Below, one piece after another: positions 1 through 11,185 of a stretch of DNA of 64,000 nt. The position numbers and the translations under genes are program-made. The notes below the pieces were generated by a model. The model worked only from the letters and a program-made list of their open reading frames with translations. It was not told the origin of the DNA and ran no database searches. Each line of letters opens with the position of its first letter. The first letter of the stretch is position 1. Source of the stretch: Crossaster papposus (lineage: Eukaryota > Echinodermata > Asteroidea > Velatida > Solasteridae); NCBI GenBank assembly GCA_037893245.1, contig JBAIAA010000029.1:124001-188000 (forward strand). The letters are read 5' to 3'.

Positions 1-318
1 CATGCTGTGATGTTGCACTCAAAGCCGACACGACCCTTAGCAGGACGTGATTTCGACAAAAGACTTTCCATAATCACATTCAATTGCTCCAAATTCACAT
101 CTTTAGTCCAAATTCCAATCCTGGGTTAAATGGATGTGAATTCAGAAGGAGCGAATTTTGTATTCTAACGACTTGACCCAGGATGAGAATTTGGACCGAA
201 GGTGTAAAATTGGAGCATTAGAATGTGATTTTTTGGAAATCTGTTGTTGAACTTGAAATCACATCTTGCTAAAGACCGTGTACTTGTTGATTGCAAGATC
301 ACATCAAAACCCTTCCTA
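1..318. mobile_element. Foldback MITE, copy A (window starts inside it)
   Basis: Inverted repeats GCAGGACGTGATTTC (from 40) and GAAATCACATCTTGC (to 274) bound a spacer. Outer arms around GCACTCAAAGC and GATTGCAAGATC extend to about 318. It has no ORF. Relatives lie at 23,820-23,996 and, split by an insertion, at 60,068-60,412. It sits in the last intron of the upstream nAChR gene. Nothing else is recognised up to the exon at 635. Confidence 0.7.
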
Positions 319-634
319 GTGTGAACATTAATTGATGCTTACGAATTGGACACTCGGCGTTTACCTTCTAAACATATATACTAACTGATAGCAATAAGAA
401 TGTTTACTCGCTAACATGTTTTAGAGTGAACAGAGCCCTGGCAACTTCATTTCTCACCCAAGAAGTGCTTTCTCAATGCGACCTTTCCGACGGTGCTGTG
501 TTCCACAAGTAGTCAAAGTTTCAAAAGATTATTCCTGATTATACGATAATTATGATGCTAGTCTGTTCTAGGAATACGCGAGAACCTTCCGCACACCTGA
601 CGATTCAGACTCTAATTTGCTTGTGTCTCCACAG

Positions 635-898
635 ACTCGGAACGACTGGGAGTTCGTCGCCATGGTAGTGGACCGCATCTTCCTGTGGATCTACCTTCTT
701 GCCGTCACCATAGGGACCATGGTCATCATGCTGTCGTCGCCGGTACTCTGGGAGACCCAGAACGTGTGGAAGGATCTATCGCAGCAAGATCTGGCCGAGG
801 TCAAATGCGCCTACCTGGAGGATCTGTTGCTGGACTCCAACCAAACCACGGTCAAGAGTCAGTTGTACACATGTGATAAGATACATAAGAGAGAATAA
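635..898 (+). CDS. nAChR subunit, last coding exon (gene continues upstream of window)
   Basis: This is the terminal coding exon of a Cys-loop ligand-gated cation channel subunit of the nicotinic acetylcholine receptor family. A pyrimidine-rich acceptor ends in CACAG at 634. The exon opens in phase 0 with TRNDWEFVAMVVDRIFLWIY, the hallmark DW-(K/E)-(F/Y)-VAMV-(I/V)-DR entry into transmembrane helix M4. M4 is followed by the usual aromatic LWE and a tail of about 45 residues ending in TAA at 896-898. The boundary lies at the same place and phase as the last exon of the complete nAChR gene at 28,507, so the two genes share structure. The ligand-binding domain, M1-M3 and any vicinal cysteines are not visible, so alpha versus non-alpha cannot be decided. 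The C-terminal tail is longer than is typical and is not recognisable beyond M4. Confidence 0.9.
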   Translation, partial: TRNDWEFVAMVVDRIFLWIYLLAVTIGTMVIMLSSPVLWETQNVWKDLSQQDLAEVKCAYLEDLLLDSNQTTVKSQLYTCDKIHKRE

Positions 899-1138
899 GG
901 GTCGGGTTTAACAAGTCCGCAGTCAGGGTAATGTTAACTCCAACTGAGTAGAGCAAATCCGGATTCATAATTTGAGTCTGAAATGATCCCATTTGGATCA
1001 TTTCTTACCCGGGCGTGCATATGAAGCACCACCACGCATGCCTGCATTTAATGTGACTGGCTTGCAGCTGGTTTTTGCGCAGCAACGCATAAACTGCTAA
1101 ACACTATTTTGGTACTGAGCAACTCTATGACATTTTGA
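899..1138. other. 3' flank of upstream nAChR gene; nothing recognised
   Basis: Non-coding. I see no convincing polyadenylation signal before the transposon that starts at 1,139. Confidence 0.4.
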
Positions 1139-1943
1139 CCCGGTGTGGCGGTCTCACTTCTCCGGCGTGCTAGCTTCTCCGGGCAGATTGAGCGGATAAG
1201 TCAGCACGTTACAATCACATACTCATTTCTCCGCTGTGCTCACTTCTCCTGATGCCGAGCTACCAAAAGAGGGCGCTATCACCATATTTTTCATCGCAAA
1301 ATGTGGCTGATTTCAAGACCAATTTTCGATAACTATATAGGGAAAAGACGACCGAATTGGGCAACAGGATCAACAAAGATTGGAAAATATCTTATTTTGA
1401 AGATTGTAGCAAGTTGTTTTCATCAGATAGGAATGATTGACTGAACCGAGGGGAATTTTTAATTATATCTCTGAGCACTCACATCCATGAGGCATAAATC
1501 TTTTTGATGGAGGCGTACCACCGCATTACGTATATTCGTTATTATTACATGTATTGTAAATAAATGCAACTGGCAACTACACTTTTTTAAACACATTTTA
1601 TTTGACCCTATTTCAGTCATCATGAATAAGTATAATAAATATACAATCCAATCGATATGTTGGTTTGAGTACAGCAGTAGTTGTACGATGCCTTGTACAA
1701 TTTTGCCGCACGGCCCCGTCGCCGCGGAAATTCTGAATTCTACTGGTACCCTAGCTGTATGTAACGTAGACATCATCCTACAATCTTACGTGCACGCGCA
1801 CCAGTACATTACCAAAGAACTCAGCACACAGAATAAAGTCGGCGAAAATGTAAGCCACTGCGCACTTTTGCGCATGCGTATTGAAGCGAAATTTCCCTTT
1901 CGGAGAAGTGAGCACCCCGGAGAAGTGAGACCGCCACACCGGG
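1139..1943. mobile_element. Non-autonomous TIR DNA transposon, about 805 bp
   Basis: Terminal inverted repeats CCCGGTGTGGCGGTCTCAC (left) and its complement ending at 1,943 extend to roughly 33 bp with TTCTCCGG-type continuation. The sub-terminal CTTCTCC motif recurs inside both arms (for example near 1,225 and 1,245). There is no transposase-like ORF. I could not read a clear target-site duplication, so the superfamily is not assigned. Confidence 0.75.
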
Positions 1944-2511
1944 CTGCGTGTTCAGTTTGTCTACCTGAGTATAATGCGCATGCTCCTTCCAAAACACCGG
2001 TACCTCCCACTGGTTTTTTTAAGGAATAGGTTATAGAATTGGCTTGTTAGGGTAATTCGATCACGCACTTTTTGTGAAGCCTTGCGTCCGAGACTGGAGC
2101 AAATTGACCGGTCTGGGTAGTGTTTGAAATCGTAAACTACTGAACAAAACAAGCACTCGTGCACCCAAACACAACCAATCACGACTGAACAAATATTATG
2201 TTATCGGCATTGCTCACGAAATGGACAGTTACGTAAATAAGGGATACTTACTTTTCCCTTTGTTTTCAAAACAGTCGTTGAGTACTACTTGTATACGAGT
2301 ACTACTTATTTGAGGAAGAAAACACGGGAGTTTGTGTCATTGTCTAAAATTAAGAACACATTTTAAGAATGTCCAGTTGTTAGAGGCTGAAGCAGCAGCC
2401 TTTGACAATGTGCAAAGTTAGCTGTGCGGTACTAGGTAGGCCTAATCGTTCATTGTTTTGTTTTTTGTAATAGTCAAGCTTGTTGGTGCACAATATTAAA
2501 GAATTGTTCGC
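1944..2511. other. Intergenic, nothing recognised
   Basis: Short ORFs only, with no similarity I can see. Confidence 0.4.
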
Positions 2512-3016
2512 TTAATGATAAAAGCATGAAATTTGCCACTCAGTCAGAGTACATCACGAGGAAGACATTTGGCTACAGGGCGATCGCAGATTTAACTTTT
2601 ACAAAAATACACACTCTAAAAAAACTCCTGGGTCAAAATTGACCCCGAAACGCATCCGATCCGTCTGCACGATTCGTTTTACGGGTTGAAAAGGACACTT
2701 TGGGGGATCAAAATTAACTAGAAATAAAGTCAATTTGACCCGAAGAAAAGTGCAATATTCGACCAACCAAATTGTTCTTTTCAACCCGGAAAATGAATCG
2801 TGCAGACTCGGATGCGTTTCGGGGTCAATTCTGACCCAGGAGTTTTTAGAGTGCATGTAAGTAGAATAACACAGAACGGCAGCCATTAAAACAAATTTGC
2901 ATTGCTTGTTATTCTACTTAACCTTTTTCAAATGACAAATTTGCAATGTCCCAACAGCCAAATAATGTTTTCTCGTGACTATGACTTTGTGTCAAATTCC
3001 ATGCTTTTATCATTAA
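2512..3016. mobile_element. Foldback MITE interrupted by a second MITE
   Basis: The ends are TTAATGATAAAAGCATG (2,512) and its complement ending at 3,016. Sub-terminal arms GAAATTTGCC...GGCTACAGGG and their counterparts follow. An intact relative without the internal insertion lies at 28,837-29,087, which shows that 2,612-2,853 is a later insertion. Confidence 0.8.
2612..2853. mobile_element. Inner palindromic MITE (CACTCTAAAAA termini)
   Basis: Nearly a complete inverted repeat of about 242 bp. The left arm is CACTCTAAAAA followed by ACTCCTGGGTCAAAATTGACC, and the mirrored right arm ends TTTTTAGAGTG. Arms of about 85 bp surround a spacer of about 70 bp. It lies inside the MITE at 2,512-3,016. 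Confidence 0.8.
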
Positions 3017-4435
3017 TTTAATTGATTTTTTTGTACTGATCTGCCTGACTACAACGGTTATCTGCAGGTCCTGCGTTGAGTATCTCTCAAAACGGCATAA
3101 AATGTATTTTCTAATGGGAGTCGGACGGGGTGGAGAATACAATAGAAAGGTGGTGATTGCATGGGCTGTGCAGTCGAGCATTGTATAGGGCCAACGTAGA
3201 AGATGTGTGGAAATTCACTTACCGATTTGACGCAGAAGCATACGAACGTGCAAAAACAACAGTTAAATTTGCCGCCATAACGGCTACTGCTGCGTATTGC
3301 GTTCAGCCAAGTTTGCATTCTATGGCAAGATATAGTGAAGTTTGCACAATGTTATAATGTTTTCGGATTGTCTGCCCTCATACTAACCAGTGCAGTTTCC
3401 TTCGTACGACGCCGTTAGGGCACAGTATAAAGCAAACGGTGCCATCTCCTAGGGCTCGTTTTCTGTCTTTACATCGAGCAGTTTTTGCACTCCGGGCTTG
3501 GCCTCAAGACCGGTGTACAGGTGTGTATTATTAAGATATGTTATGTTGCATGTCTATTCTGCAGTAGGCAGTCGTATAAAAAAATATATATATTCACGGT
3601 CGAGGAACGAGTTGGGAAATAAGTTAATGTTTAGACGTGCGTGAGGCATATTTCTTTTCTTATTTTGTGTAGCTATACGAAGATTCTTGGCTATCAATTC
3701 CTAAATAACCTGGCACCACGAAATGAGCGGAATGTCGCACATGGGCAAAACAAGATATTGGCCAAAACGTCCATTTTTCAAGTGGGAGGTCGGTTTAGAG
3801 TTGATAACGTTTTTACATACAAACAACCCTTCTTTATCATATCCCAAAATTGTATAGCTCAATTAAAACTCTAAAGTGTGTTTTTTTGGTGGCTGAATTA
3901 CACTGAAAGATAGTATAGTTAATTGGCACGGTTCACGGACTTTGAACTCCGTTTTCTCAAAACAATGGAGCATGACTTCAGCAATTTCAAAGAAGTATAG
4001 CGGCGGCTAGGAATAAGCTACAGCAACACACAATACATCATTTGAAAGCTTAGGACTTCTTCTTTCTAGAAATGTAATAATGTCAATTTTGTTATTTTGC
4101 GACTTTTCACCCAGTATGTGGTGCTAGGTCACATTATTATGAAATCGGAAATATCGATCGAAAAACCTAGTGATTTTTTGTTATTTACCCTTTTGAGACG
4201 TACAAAAGCAGTAGTTTTGTGTAAAATCAAGCAGAAGCTGAGCGAAAACAAGAGTTCAAGTATGAACAATTACGAATTGTTAAGATAATAACATTGACCG
4301 GAAATCGTTAACACATCGATTAATAATGTAGCGGGCGTTTTTTTACGTGTGAAAAATACGTTTCCTTTGAGAGATACGCATTGTGTTGACTTTTTCATAG
4401 TGAATAAATAAATTATTTTATAGTAAATCAAAAAA
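3017..4435. other. Intergenic, nothing recognised
   Basis: AT-rich and non-coding. I found neither long ORFs nor clear inverted repeats by eye. Confidence 0.4.
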
Positions 4436-4560
4436 ATAGCAAAGCGGGACTCGAACCTGCAGCCTCCGGAATATCATAGTCCTGCCTTGCCAATTTCGTT
4501 GTTCACTTTTAAATTTATGAACATTTACTGAGTCAGTTTCCCTTTTGGTTTATTTGTGTA
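4436..4560. mobile_element. Partial tRNA-derived SINE, rearranged
   Basis: AAGCGGGACTCGAACCTGC (4,442) is the complement of a Pol III B-box region. The following segment (CTTGCCAATTTCGTTGTTC to TTTATTTGTGTA) repeats the body of the SINE at 4,725 in direct orientation. The two parts are therefore in opposite orientation to each other, suggesting a rearranged or chimeric copy. Confidence 0.6.
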
Positions 4561-4724
4561 TTATAAGATAAAAAGTCGTATTGTCATTGAGTGATCCCCC
4601 CAATGTCGCTTTGTAAAATTGAGCGTGATCCCTGGCCACACGTCATTCTGGTGTTTATGACTTCTGACCAGCATCCTTAAACAAAGATACTGACAATTTG
4701 GGAGACCGCCACGCCAATATAGGG

Positions 4725-4860
4725 CAAGATAGCTCAGTTGGTAAATCGCCGGTCCGGTATTCCGGAGGGCTGCAATTTCGAGTCCCGCCTTGCCAATTTC
4801 TTCGTTCATTTTAAAAATGTACCTATAGTCAGTTTCCCTTGTGGTTTATATGTGTAAATA
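4725..4860 (+). mobile_element. tRNA-derived SINE
   Basis: A tRNA-like head (GATAGCTCAGTTGGTAAATC A-box region, TTTCGAGTCCCGC B-box region, CCTTGCCA end) is followed by a tail shared with 4,480-4,560. The head folds roughly as a tRNA with acceptor GGCAAGA against CCTTGCC. The shared tail shows it is a SINE rather than a tRNA gene. Confidence 0.65.
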
Positions 4861-5389
4861 ATGTATTGGTAAGTGTTAAAATGAATCGACATAAAGGACT
4901 GAATTTTCTTTTGGAGGAGTTACCATTTTCTAGCAAGGGTCTGTGACCCTTATGTTGCGTTATTAATATTAAGTAAGAAAGAAATAGGACAAAGTAAATG
5001 TTAATTGTTTTATTTATTTTATACATTATTTATTGATTTGTTTGCTTTTGAAAGCGACTTTCTGATCGCTTGTTTTTACTGCAGGGGCAACCCGTTAGGT
5101 AGCCAATAAGCAACGTTTTTTTGAAGCAATAAGTAAATAAATCCTGAATTAACTAATGATTAATAATCGAAGAGTTTATTATGAATGACCGCCACTTTCT
5201 GAGCGTGTATAACAAAGATAACGAATCAAAACTGCTATAAACTGCTTCCTGAATTGATTGGCCCGAGGAAAAAACAAATCAGCAGTGTTTCTTATGTTGT
5301 TCCTAGGTTGGGTTTTTTGCAATTGCCGTCCGGCGATTGTGTATTTTGTTTAATTAAAAAAATGTGTATAACAACAATTACAATTTTGA
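4861..5389. other. Intergenic, nothing recognised
   Basis: AT-rich and non-coding. Confidence 0.4.
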
Positions 5390-5530
5390 GCAATTACAGG
5401 ATATCTAGCCCATTCTTTTTATTGGATGCCTACAATCATTATTTACTTAGAAATAAGTAAGGTATTTTCAAAGAATTTGGAAGTAACATGTTTCGATATC
5501 TGCAAATGGTGTATCCTACCTTTTTAAGAC
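5390..5530. mobile_element. Truncated MITE of the GGTAGGATACACCATT family
   Basis: It contains ATTACAGGATATCTAGC, TACAATCATTATTTACTT and GATATCTGCAAATGGTGTAT, then the end TCCTACC. Fuller copies lie at 34,641, 38,098, 43,582, 44,768 and 49,090. Only the half next to one terminus is present. Confidence 0.75.
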
Positions 5531-5652
5531 TTTTTCTGAGGCAACTTACGTGTGTGCGAACCTTATACACTCACTTTAAACCTGTGAACAACATATGTCC
5601 ACAGGATGCAGGAATTATGGAACGGATTTGCAGATCGATCACGTCCACAGTC

Positions 5653-5742
5653 TGTTCCCTCCCCCACCCCCCCCCCCCCCCCCCCCTCCCCCCTCCCCCC
5701 TTCAACCCCCCCCCCCCCCCCCCCTCCCCCCTCCCCCCTCTC
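5653..5742. repeat. Polypyrimidine C/T low-complexity tract
   Basis: About 90 bp of almost pure C with scattered T. It creates spurious proline-rich (plus) and glycine-rich (minus) ORFs. Its length is likely unreliable in the assembly. Confidence 0.9.
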
Positions 5743-6204
5743 CGAGAAAGAGCTTTTGAAAGAAACGGGGTTAGGGTTATTAAAAGAAAAATGAAGGGGG
5801 ACACTTGAGAGGCCCAGAATCAGCAATTAAGGTTAAACACAATTCTGGAAGCGAGATAAATTATTTTAGCCAACGTTTTCTTAACTACACGAAAACAAAG
5901 GGATGTCCACAGTACGTACATGATTATGGAACGTAAGGCCGTGTGTGTATGCATTTGTTTTTTTGTTTAATTGCATTGTCACTTACCTCTGAAGAAGGTC
6001 TCGTTAAGACCAATTAAGACCAAAAAGGCCCTCTTGAATCGTGTGTGTAAAATACCCGATTGTGTATGACAGCGAAAAATGCTGGCAGGTAATGTTATAT
6101 TCTTTAACAAGAATTGAGCCGAACGAATAAATTGGGGAAATAATAGTTCATGTAGTCAGCACGATGTTGCGTAAAATGGTAATTTTATTAATAATTAATA
6201 CACT
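5743..6204. other. Intergenic, nothing recognised
   Basis: Non-coding. A short TCTGAAGAAGGTCTCGTTAA motif resembles one near 49,835, but I cannot assign it. Confidence 0.35.
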
Positions 6205-6931
6205 GTACTGCGTAGTCTTGGTTGCAAGACGTCCTAATCGCGGTATGCAGCGCGTGTAGAACACCAGCGTACGCTGTTTAGACCACGCCATGACTTTCGA
6301 AAAGGTCGTCTTGGCTAACTCGCATAATCGCTCAAAAAATTCAAAGCACAATTGTGCTGCATTTGCATGGGCGTGTGACGTTGCGTGCTTAATTATGTGA
6401 CGTAACAAAAACTTGACCAATGAGTCAGTGATTATGCATATTACGCCATGCGATTATTCACGCAACGTTACACGCACCATCAAATGTGACACAATTCTAC
6501 TCGGAATTTTCAAAGGGATTAGATGAGTTAGCCAAGACGACCTATTCGAATGATATTACGTGGTCTTCGGCGTGCGTCGTTAGAGGGCGCCCGCATCGGC
6601 GGCCTACGCGCGCTGCATGCAATTTTTTTAGTTAACTAGTTACATTAAATCACTTTAAATAACAGCTGTTGTCGAGCTGCTATACGTAGTGTAGTGGATA
6701 GTGGGATGGGCTATGAATCTAAGATCCTGGTTCGAATCCTGCTGTAGGTCACCTCGTTTTTCCTAGTCAAATTGATAATTGAGTATTTTTAATTTAAGAG
6801 ACCTAGAACCTAAGTGTTGTACAATGATCAATGCAACTACTGAATAATTCATGCATTTTTACTCACCCACCTACGGAAAAAAATGCGCACTGCATACCGC
6901 GATTATGACGTCTTGCAAATGTACTGTGTGA
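6205..6931. mobile_element. TIR DNA transposon with a SINE-like insert
   Basis: The left end ACACTGTAC...TTGCAAGACGTCC then TAATCGCGGTATGCAG is mirrored by CTGCATACCGCGATTA, then GACGTCTTGCAA and GTACTGTGTGA at the right. Inner arms around GTCGTCTTGGCTAACTC (6,307) and GAGTTAGCCAAGACGAC (6,526) are also inverted. A tRNA-like segment (TAGTGTAGTGGATAG, then GGTTCGAATCC at about 6,729) appears to be a later SINE insertion. Confidence 0.65.
6660..6790 (+). mobile_element. tRNA-derived SINE fragment
   Basis: TAGTGTAGTGGATAGTG resembles a Pol III A-box region, and TGGTTCGAATCC is a canonical B-box about 35 bp later. It lies inside a TIR element and lacks a foldable acceptor stem, so I call it a SINE rather than a tRNA gene. 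Confidence 0.55.
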
Positions 6932-7286
6932 CTCGACACAACTTTCGTAACTCCAAAGGTCAACTGCGCAGGCGTAAATGTTGACGTAGATTTGAAGACA
7001 AATCATCTTCTAAAGTCAGTTCATGCACAAAGCGGAAAATGTTATCTTTCCTCTTGTAAACGTTAATGGTAAAAGTAATGACATTAGGTAGATTACAAGA
7101 TAATAAAATAAATAATTTGTTAAACGAATTGACGCATGGCTTAAACGTTTAATTGTAAAACGTTCTAATTATGTTCTTATGGGTCACTCACAAATTGTGT
7201 TTAAAATAATGTATAATAAAATAACGTTCATCACAAAACCCAACGAAACTATTCAGTATTGTTTATTTGTTCTTGTTTGTATGCAT
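6932..7286. other. Intergenic, nothing recognised
   Basis: Non-coding AT-rich DNA. Confidence 0.4.
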
Positions 7287-7700
7287 GGTGGCCCTGAGCC
7301 GGAGGAACATCTCAAATCGTGAATATTGACGTAAATATTCGCGTCAAATTTTGAGACTTGCCCCAAAAGTCGCAAATATACAAACCACACCCATTATCAG
7401 GCGCACATACACTTTTACCATAACGAGTATACCCTATAGTGTTTCTCTTTGTTCTTGTACTATAACCTATCCCCGTCATATGAAGCAAGATGTTATCCGG
7501 AAAGATGTACTTAGCCCCCTCGTTAACCTGTCCAAACACTGACAAATGGTGGCGCTGTTCGTGACGTAAATTTGGGAACCCGAAATCACAGCACGGCGGG
7601 CACGGTGAATGTACATGTAAATGTAGAATCCGCACTGATGTACAAACTGCACGCGTACGCGGCCCTCGTGTCATCACATGTCATTATCCGTGCCGACGGC
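7287..7700. repeat. Dispersed repeat related to 29,117-29,200 and 42,774-42,830
   Basis: GGTGGCCCTG followed by ATCGTGAATATTGACGT matches 29,117-29,200. AAACACTGACAAATGGTGGC then GCTGTTCGTGACG matches the complement of 42,774-42,815. It is probably one end of a larger mobile element. The 5.05-kb duplicated segment begins inside it at 7,373. Confidence 0.55.
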
Positions 7701-7879
7701 GTGTGAAAACATGGAGGCGAGTCATATTCTTTTCTTTTCTGGTTTTTCTGAAAGCTCCTCTTCTTGTTTTTTTTGACAGGTGTCTTGTCTTTTTGAGGAC
7801 CCAAGAACACTGTTGGCACAGCAGTTGGTTTTAACAACCTTTTGGTGTTCGTGCCAAACAACTTGTACATTTCCAAATT

Positions 7880-8110
7880 TGCCTCAAAAATGTCATAGAG
7901 CTGTTAAGCACAAACATTTGCTTAGCACAAAAAAGTCTTGCTCAAAGATAACGGGTTGCCAGCCAAAACTCCATGTGCATTTCATGCTAAGCAAAAACCA
8001 ACTGAATATAAGTCGGAAACAATATATGTTACCTAAAAAATTGGTTTGTAACCCTGTTTTGACAAGGAAGAATTTCCGTGCTAAGCAACCTGCAGCAACA
8101 CATCTAACTG
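7880..8110. mobile_element. MITE, AGAGCTGYTAAGCACAAA family (first duplicate)
   Basis: Inverted TTAGCAC / GTGCTAAGC motifs bound ATAGAGCTGTTAAGCAC (7,896) and CGTGCTAAGCAACCTGCAG (8,079). The same family is inserted at 60,105-60,355. The second duplicate is at 13,984-14,214. Confidence 0.65.
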
Positions 8111-8269
8111 GCATTTTTATGATTAATTTATGACGAATTTATGACGAATCTGTAGGCTACAAATTGGAACTATACTGCACCTTAAATTAAATTTAAATTA
8201 AGAATTGAGCTCGGCGTTGTACAGGGACAAATTTAAAGTGTCGTTATAAGGAATATATGTAATATATTA

Positions 8270-9360
8270 TGTTTATTTATTTATTCCATTTCTTTACCCA
8301 GGGTGTGTTCAAACAGTTTAAAACTGGTTTTCATTGGGGCCCTGCATACATCGTTAAATAAAATAACAGTACATATAAATACAACATTTACAGAAAGTTA
8401 CAAACATAATATTTACAGAGGTACAAGGATATTTACAGGAATCCAACGCATTGATATCAATTCTGATTGACGAGATAGGCGAAAACCCGCCAAAGAAAAC
8501 CTTTTTTTTTTGGGGGGGGGGGGAAGAGAAGGGGAAATTCCCATCTGGCTCAACATTATAGTGGCAACCAAGTTATAACTCCGTAGATCAGCGCAATTGG
8601 CATGTCGGAGCTCCGATTTAAATGTGCTTAACGAGTCCAATGTTCGCAATTGTTCGGGCAGATTATTCCAAATATTTGCACCACTCACAGCGAAACTTGT
8701 GGCGTAGCATTCTTTTTTTGGCGAAAGGAACTTTCAGTGCCGTGTGGGTTGATTGCCTTGTTTCGCGAATAACTGTAAGTGGTGTGAAAATATTTGTCAT
8801 GTACAAAGGAGTCATTTTGTTGAGACTTTTGAAAACTAGAATAGCCTTTTTTGACTTGACTCTTTTTGAAAAAGGAGCCCAATTAAGACGAGCAAACATA
8901 TCCTCTGAAGGGGTGAGGAAGGTACATTTAGGGATTATCCGCGCGGCTCTTTTGAGACATCTGTTTAACATTATCGTAAGATGTGTACCTTCCTCCCCAC
9001 ACCGTACAACAATACTCTAATGTTGGCATAACTAAACTTACAAATAGTGTGTGTAGGCTGTGTTGGGGAACACAATCACGGGTTCTTCTAAGTATACCTA
9101 ATTTAGATTTTCTTACGTATTCGACATGTGGGCCCCCAACTTAATCAATAACTACACCCAAACATTTATAAGACTTCACGTTTTCAATACGACTACCAGC
9201 AATGCATACATTTAAATCAACATTACATATTTTCTGCCTTGTACCAATACGCATGCGTTTGGTTTTGGTGGCATTTAATGCTAGCTTGTTTCTTACGCAC
9301 CAGAAAACTATAGTAAGAGCTGTATTTAAGCTACTTTCTATTATATTAATGTTGGAGGAG
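8270..9360 (-). mobile_element. Non-LTR retrotransposon (LINE), 3' fragment (first duplicate)
   Basis: On the minus strand the sequence reads FWCVRNKLALNATKTKRMRI, then NVKSYKCLGVVID, MPTLEYCCTVWG, LNRCLKRAARIIPKC, then SGANIWNNLPEQLRTLDSLS and TFKSELR. This is the C-terminal end of a CR1/Jockey-like RT polyprotein. The 5' portion (endonuclease, fingers and palm) is absent, as in typical 5' truncation. An in-frame stop after GVVID and frame shifts near 8,510 and 8,985 show it is dead. The 3' UTR ends in an AT-rich region near 8,270. Confidence 0.85.
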
Positions 9361-10007
9361 CTACACTTTAATGTATAGAGAAAACCTACACAAAAAATAA
9401 ATAGGTAATTAACATATTCAGTACATTATGTTGTTATATAAATCTTAGTCTCAGAACTTGTCGGCCCTGACATTAATAATAAAATAATGAAAGCCGGCAA
9501 TACCCTTGATAGGTGTGTTTGCGTTAGAATAAAACATCCTTCACTTTACTAGAGATTACAAATTCCTAACTACAATGTATATCATGCAATTAACCGCCTG
9601 TCATAAATCAATACATTCTCAGCAGTACGCACCGCGCGGCATAATTGAAATTGAAAAGAAATTGATGTTACCTTCCATGCAAAAAATAATAATATGGCTT
9701 CCCGTTACTTCGCTGACTTAGTATTTAGTACACATCCGTGAATAAGTCTGGTTCCCTAACCAGATAATTCCGTATGATAAATTGCACTGTTTCGTCTAAA
9801 TTAAAGCCAGGAAAGTTTCCTCCAGTATCTACGAACCCTACACTTTAAACAGGTCAGTATAATAATGTTTGCGAAATGTTAATCCCCTAATCCATCCATT
9901 ATTATTTTTTATTTTTTTATTCTTTTTATTTATTTATTTATTATTATTTGTTTATTATTATTATTATTATTATTTTGGGGGGGCAACATTACAGCAAAAA
10001 CCAATTT

Positions 10008-10045
10008 TAAAAAGTGTGTATATTTAAAATACACACTTTTTATTA
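10008..10045. repeat. Short perfect palindrome
   Basis: AAAAGTGTGTATATTTAAAA continues into TACACACTTTTT. It is repeated in the second copy near 16,125. Adjacent ATT/TTATT microsatellite and a G run precede it. Confidence 0.7.
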
Positions 10046-10429
10046 TGACCGAACTTGACTTACCCGGCAGAGGGGGTTCAAAGATTTACCGTTCTTATTC
10101 GCAACATTTTCGAGTGTATTGTCTTTGGGTTGTTCAGACCTTGTAACTTAAACGTGTGCCGATGTTTGGTTTGTTTTGTTTTTGGTACTGTGTATTTCGC
10201 TGTCTCCTTCCAAATTAAACAACCTTTCTATTGCGCAAAATAACTATTAGTTTTGTGATTAATCTCGACAATGGCAGGGTAAGTTCATCTTCCCACTGCA
10301 GTCACCGCCACACGCTACTATGGCGTGCGTACTGCTGGTAGAAATTTCAGAACATCGAAGACGCCGAAGGTAATCAGTTGATCTGAAATAAAGTTATGTT
10401 CACACATGTATGTTTTAGTATGATTGTTG

Positions 10430-10510
10430 AAATAGCCCAGTGTCTCAGTTGGTATAGGCAACATAACCCACAGGCGGACGTTGGTGGGTTCGAATCCCGC
10501 TTGGGTTTAT
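10430..10510 (+). mobile_element. tRNA-like SINE head (first duplicate)
   Basis: GTCTCAGTTGGTATAGGC (A-box region) and GGGTTCGAATCCCGC (B-box region), bounded by GCCCAGT and CTTGGGTTT, look tRNA-derived. The D and anticodon arms pair poorly, so a functional tRNA gene is unlikely. The duplicate is at about 16,563-16,642. Confidence 0.55.
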
Positions 10511-10636
10511 AATATTAGCTTCACCCCGCGCTCTCAGTCGTTTGCTTTAATTGATTTTAAAAACCGTCCCAAAGTCAACAGTATCATAACTCGCTTCATA
10601 TCTATAGGTATGGCGTGTATAGTTGACATTTAATCC

Positions 10637-10883
10637 AAAATAGAGATATCTCTATTAGAAATAGAGATATCTCTATTTTACAGATATTTCTATTACAGGA
10701 ATTGAATGTTAACTTTGTACGTCCAAAATAGAGATATCTCTATTAATAATAGAGATCTAATAGAGATATCTCTATTAATAATAGAGATATCTCTATTTGT
10801 AATAGAGATATCTATATTAATAATAGAGATATCTCTATTAGAAATATAGATATCTCTATTAACAATAGAGATATCTCTATTTT
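10637..10883. repeat. Array of AATAGAGATATCTCTATT palindromes (first duplicate)
   Basis: About ten copies of an 18-bp self-complementary unit with a GATATC core, separated by short A/T linkers. The array is framed by inverted flanks: GAATGTTAACTTTGTACG and TTTTGGACGTACAACGTTAA. The reading-frame shadow is an NRDISI repeat peptide, which I do not regard as coding. Confidence 0.85.
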
Positions 10884-11185
10884 GGACGTACAACGTTAAC
10901 ATTTAATTCCTTCAATAGTGATATCTCAATTAAAAAGATTTAATGTCAAATATGCACGCTATATATAGGCGCTGCTGCTGAGAATGTCTGCGAAGTCCAG
11001 GTTAGTATCTGCGTACAGTCCAATGCTTATACTGGTCACTCGGGGATCAGGGCTTATGGTGCCACCTTGTTTCCTCCCTTTAACATGGTGCTTGTCCTTC
11101 CGGCTACATGGACGGACAGGAAAGGAAATGGGTGGACAGAGAAGGAAATAGCTGGGCCGGGAATATACATTCGTAATAGACTAGG

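Noticed and set aside
4733-4805. Functional tRNA gene (GGT anticodon candidate)
   Set aside because: The body after the tRNA-like head is shared with a neighbouring rearranged copy, the B-box is degenerate, and arms pair imperfectly; a SINE is more likely.
5488-5826. Proline-rich and glycine-rich ORFs on both strands
   Set aside because: Both come from a single C/T homopolymer-like tract.
8622-9020. 132-codon plus-strand ORF, repeated at 14,724-15,122
   Set aside because: It is the antisense shadow of the LINE RT C-terminal region on the minus strand.
10433-10507. Functional tRNA gene
   Set aside because: A- and B-boxes are fine but D and anticodon arms do not pair well; treated as a SINE head.
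10693-10902. NRDISI repeat peptide on the minus strand
   Set aside because: A shadow of the palindromic AATAGAGATATCTCTATT array.
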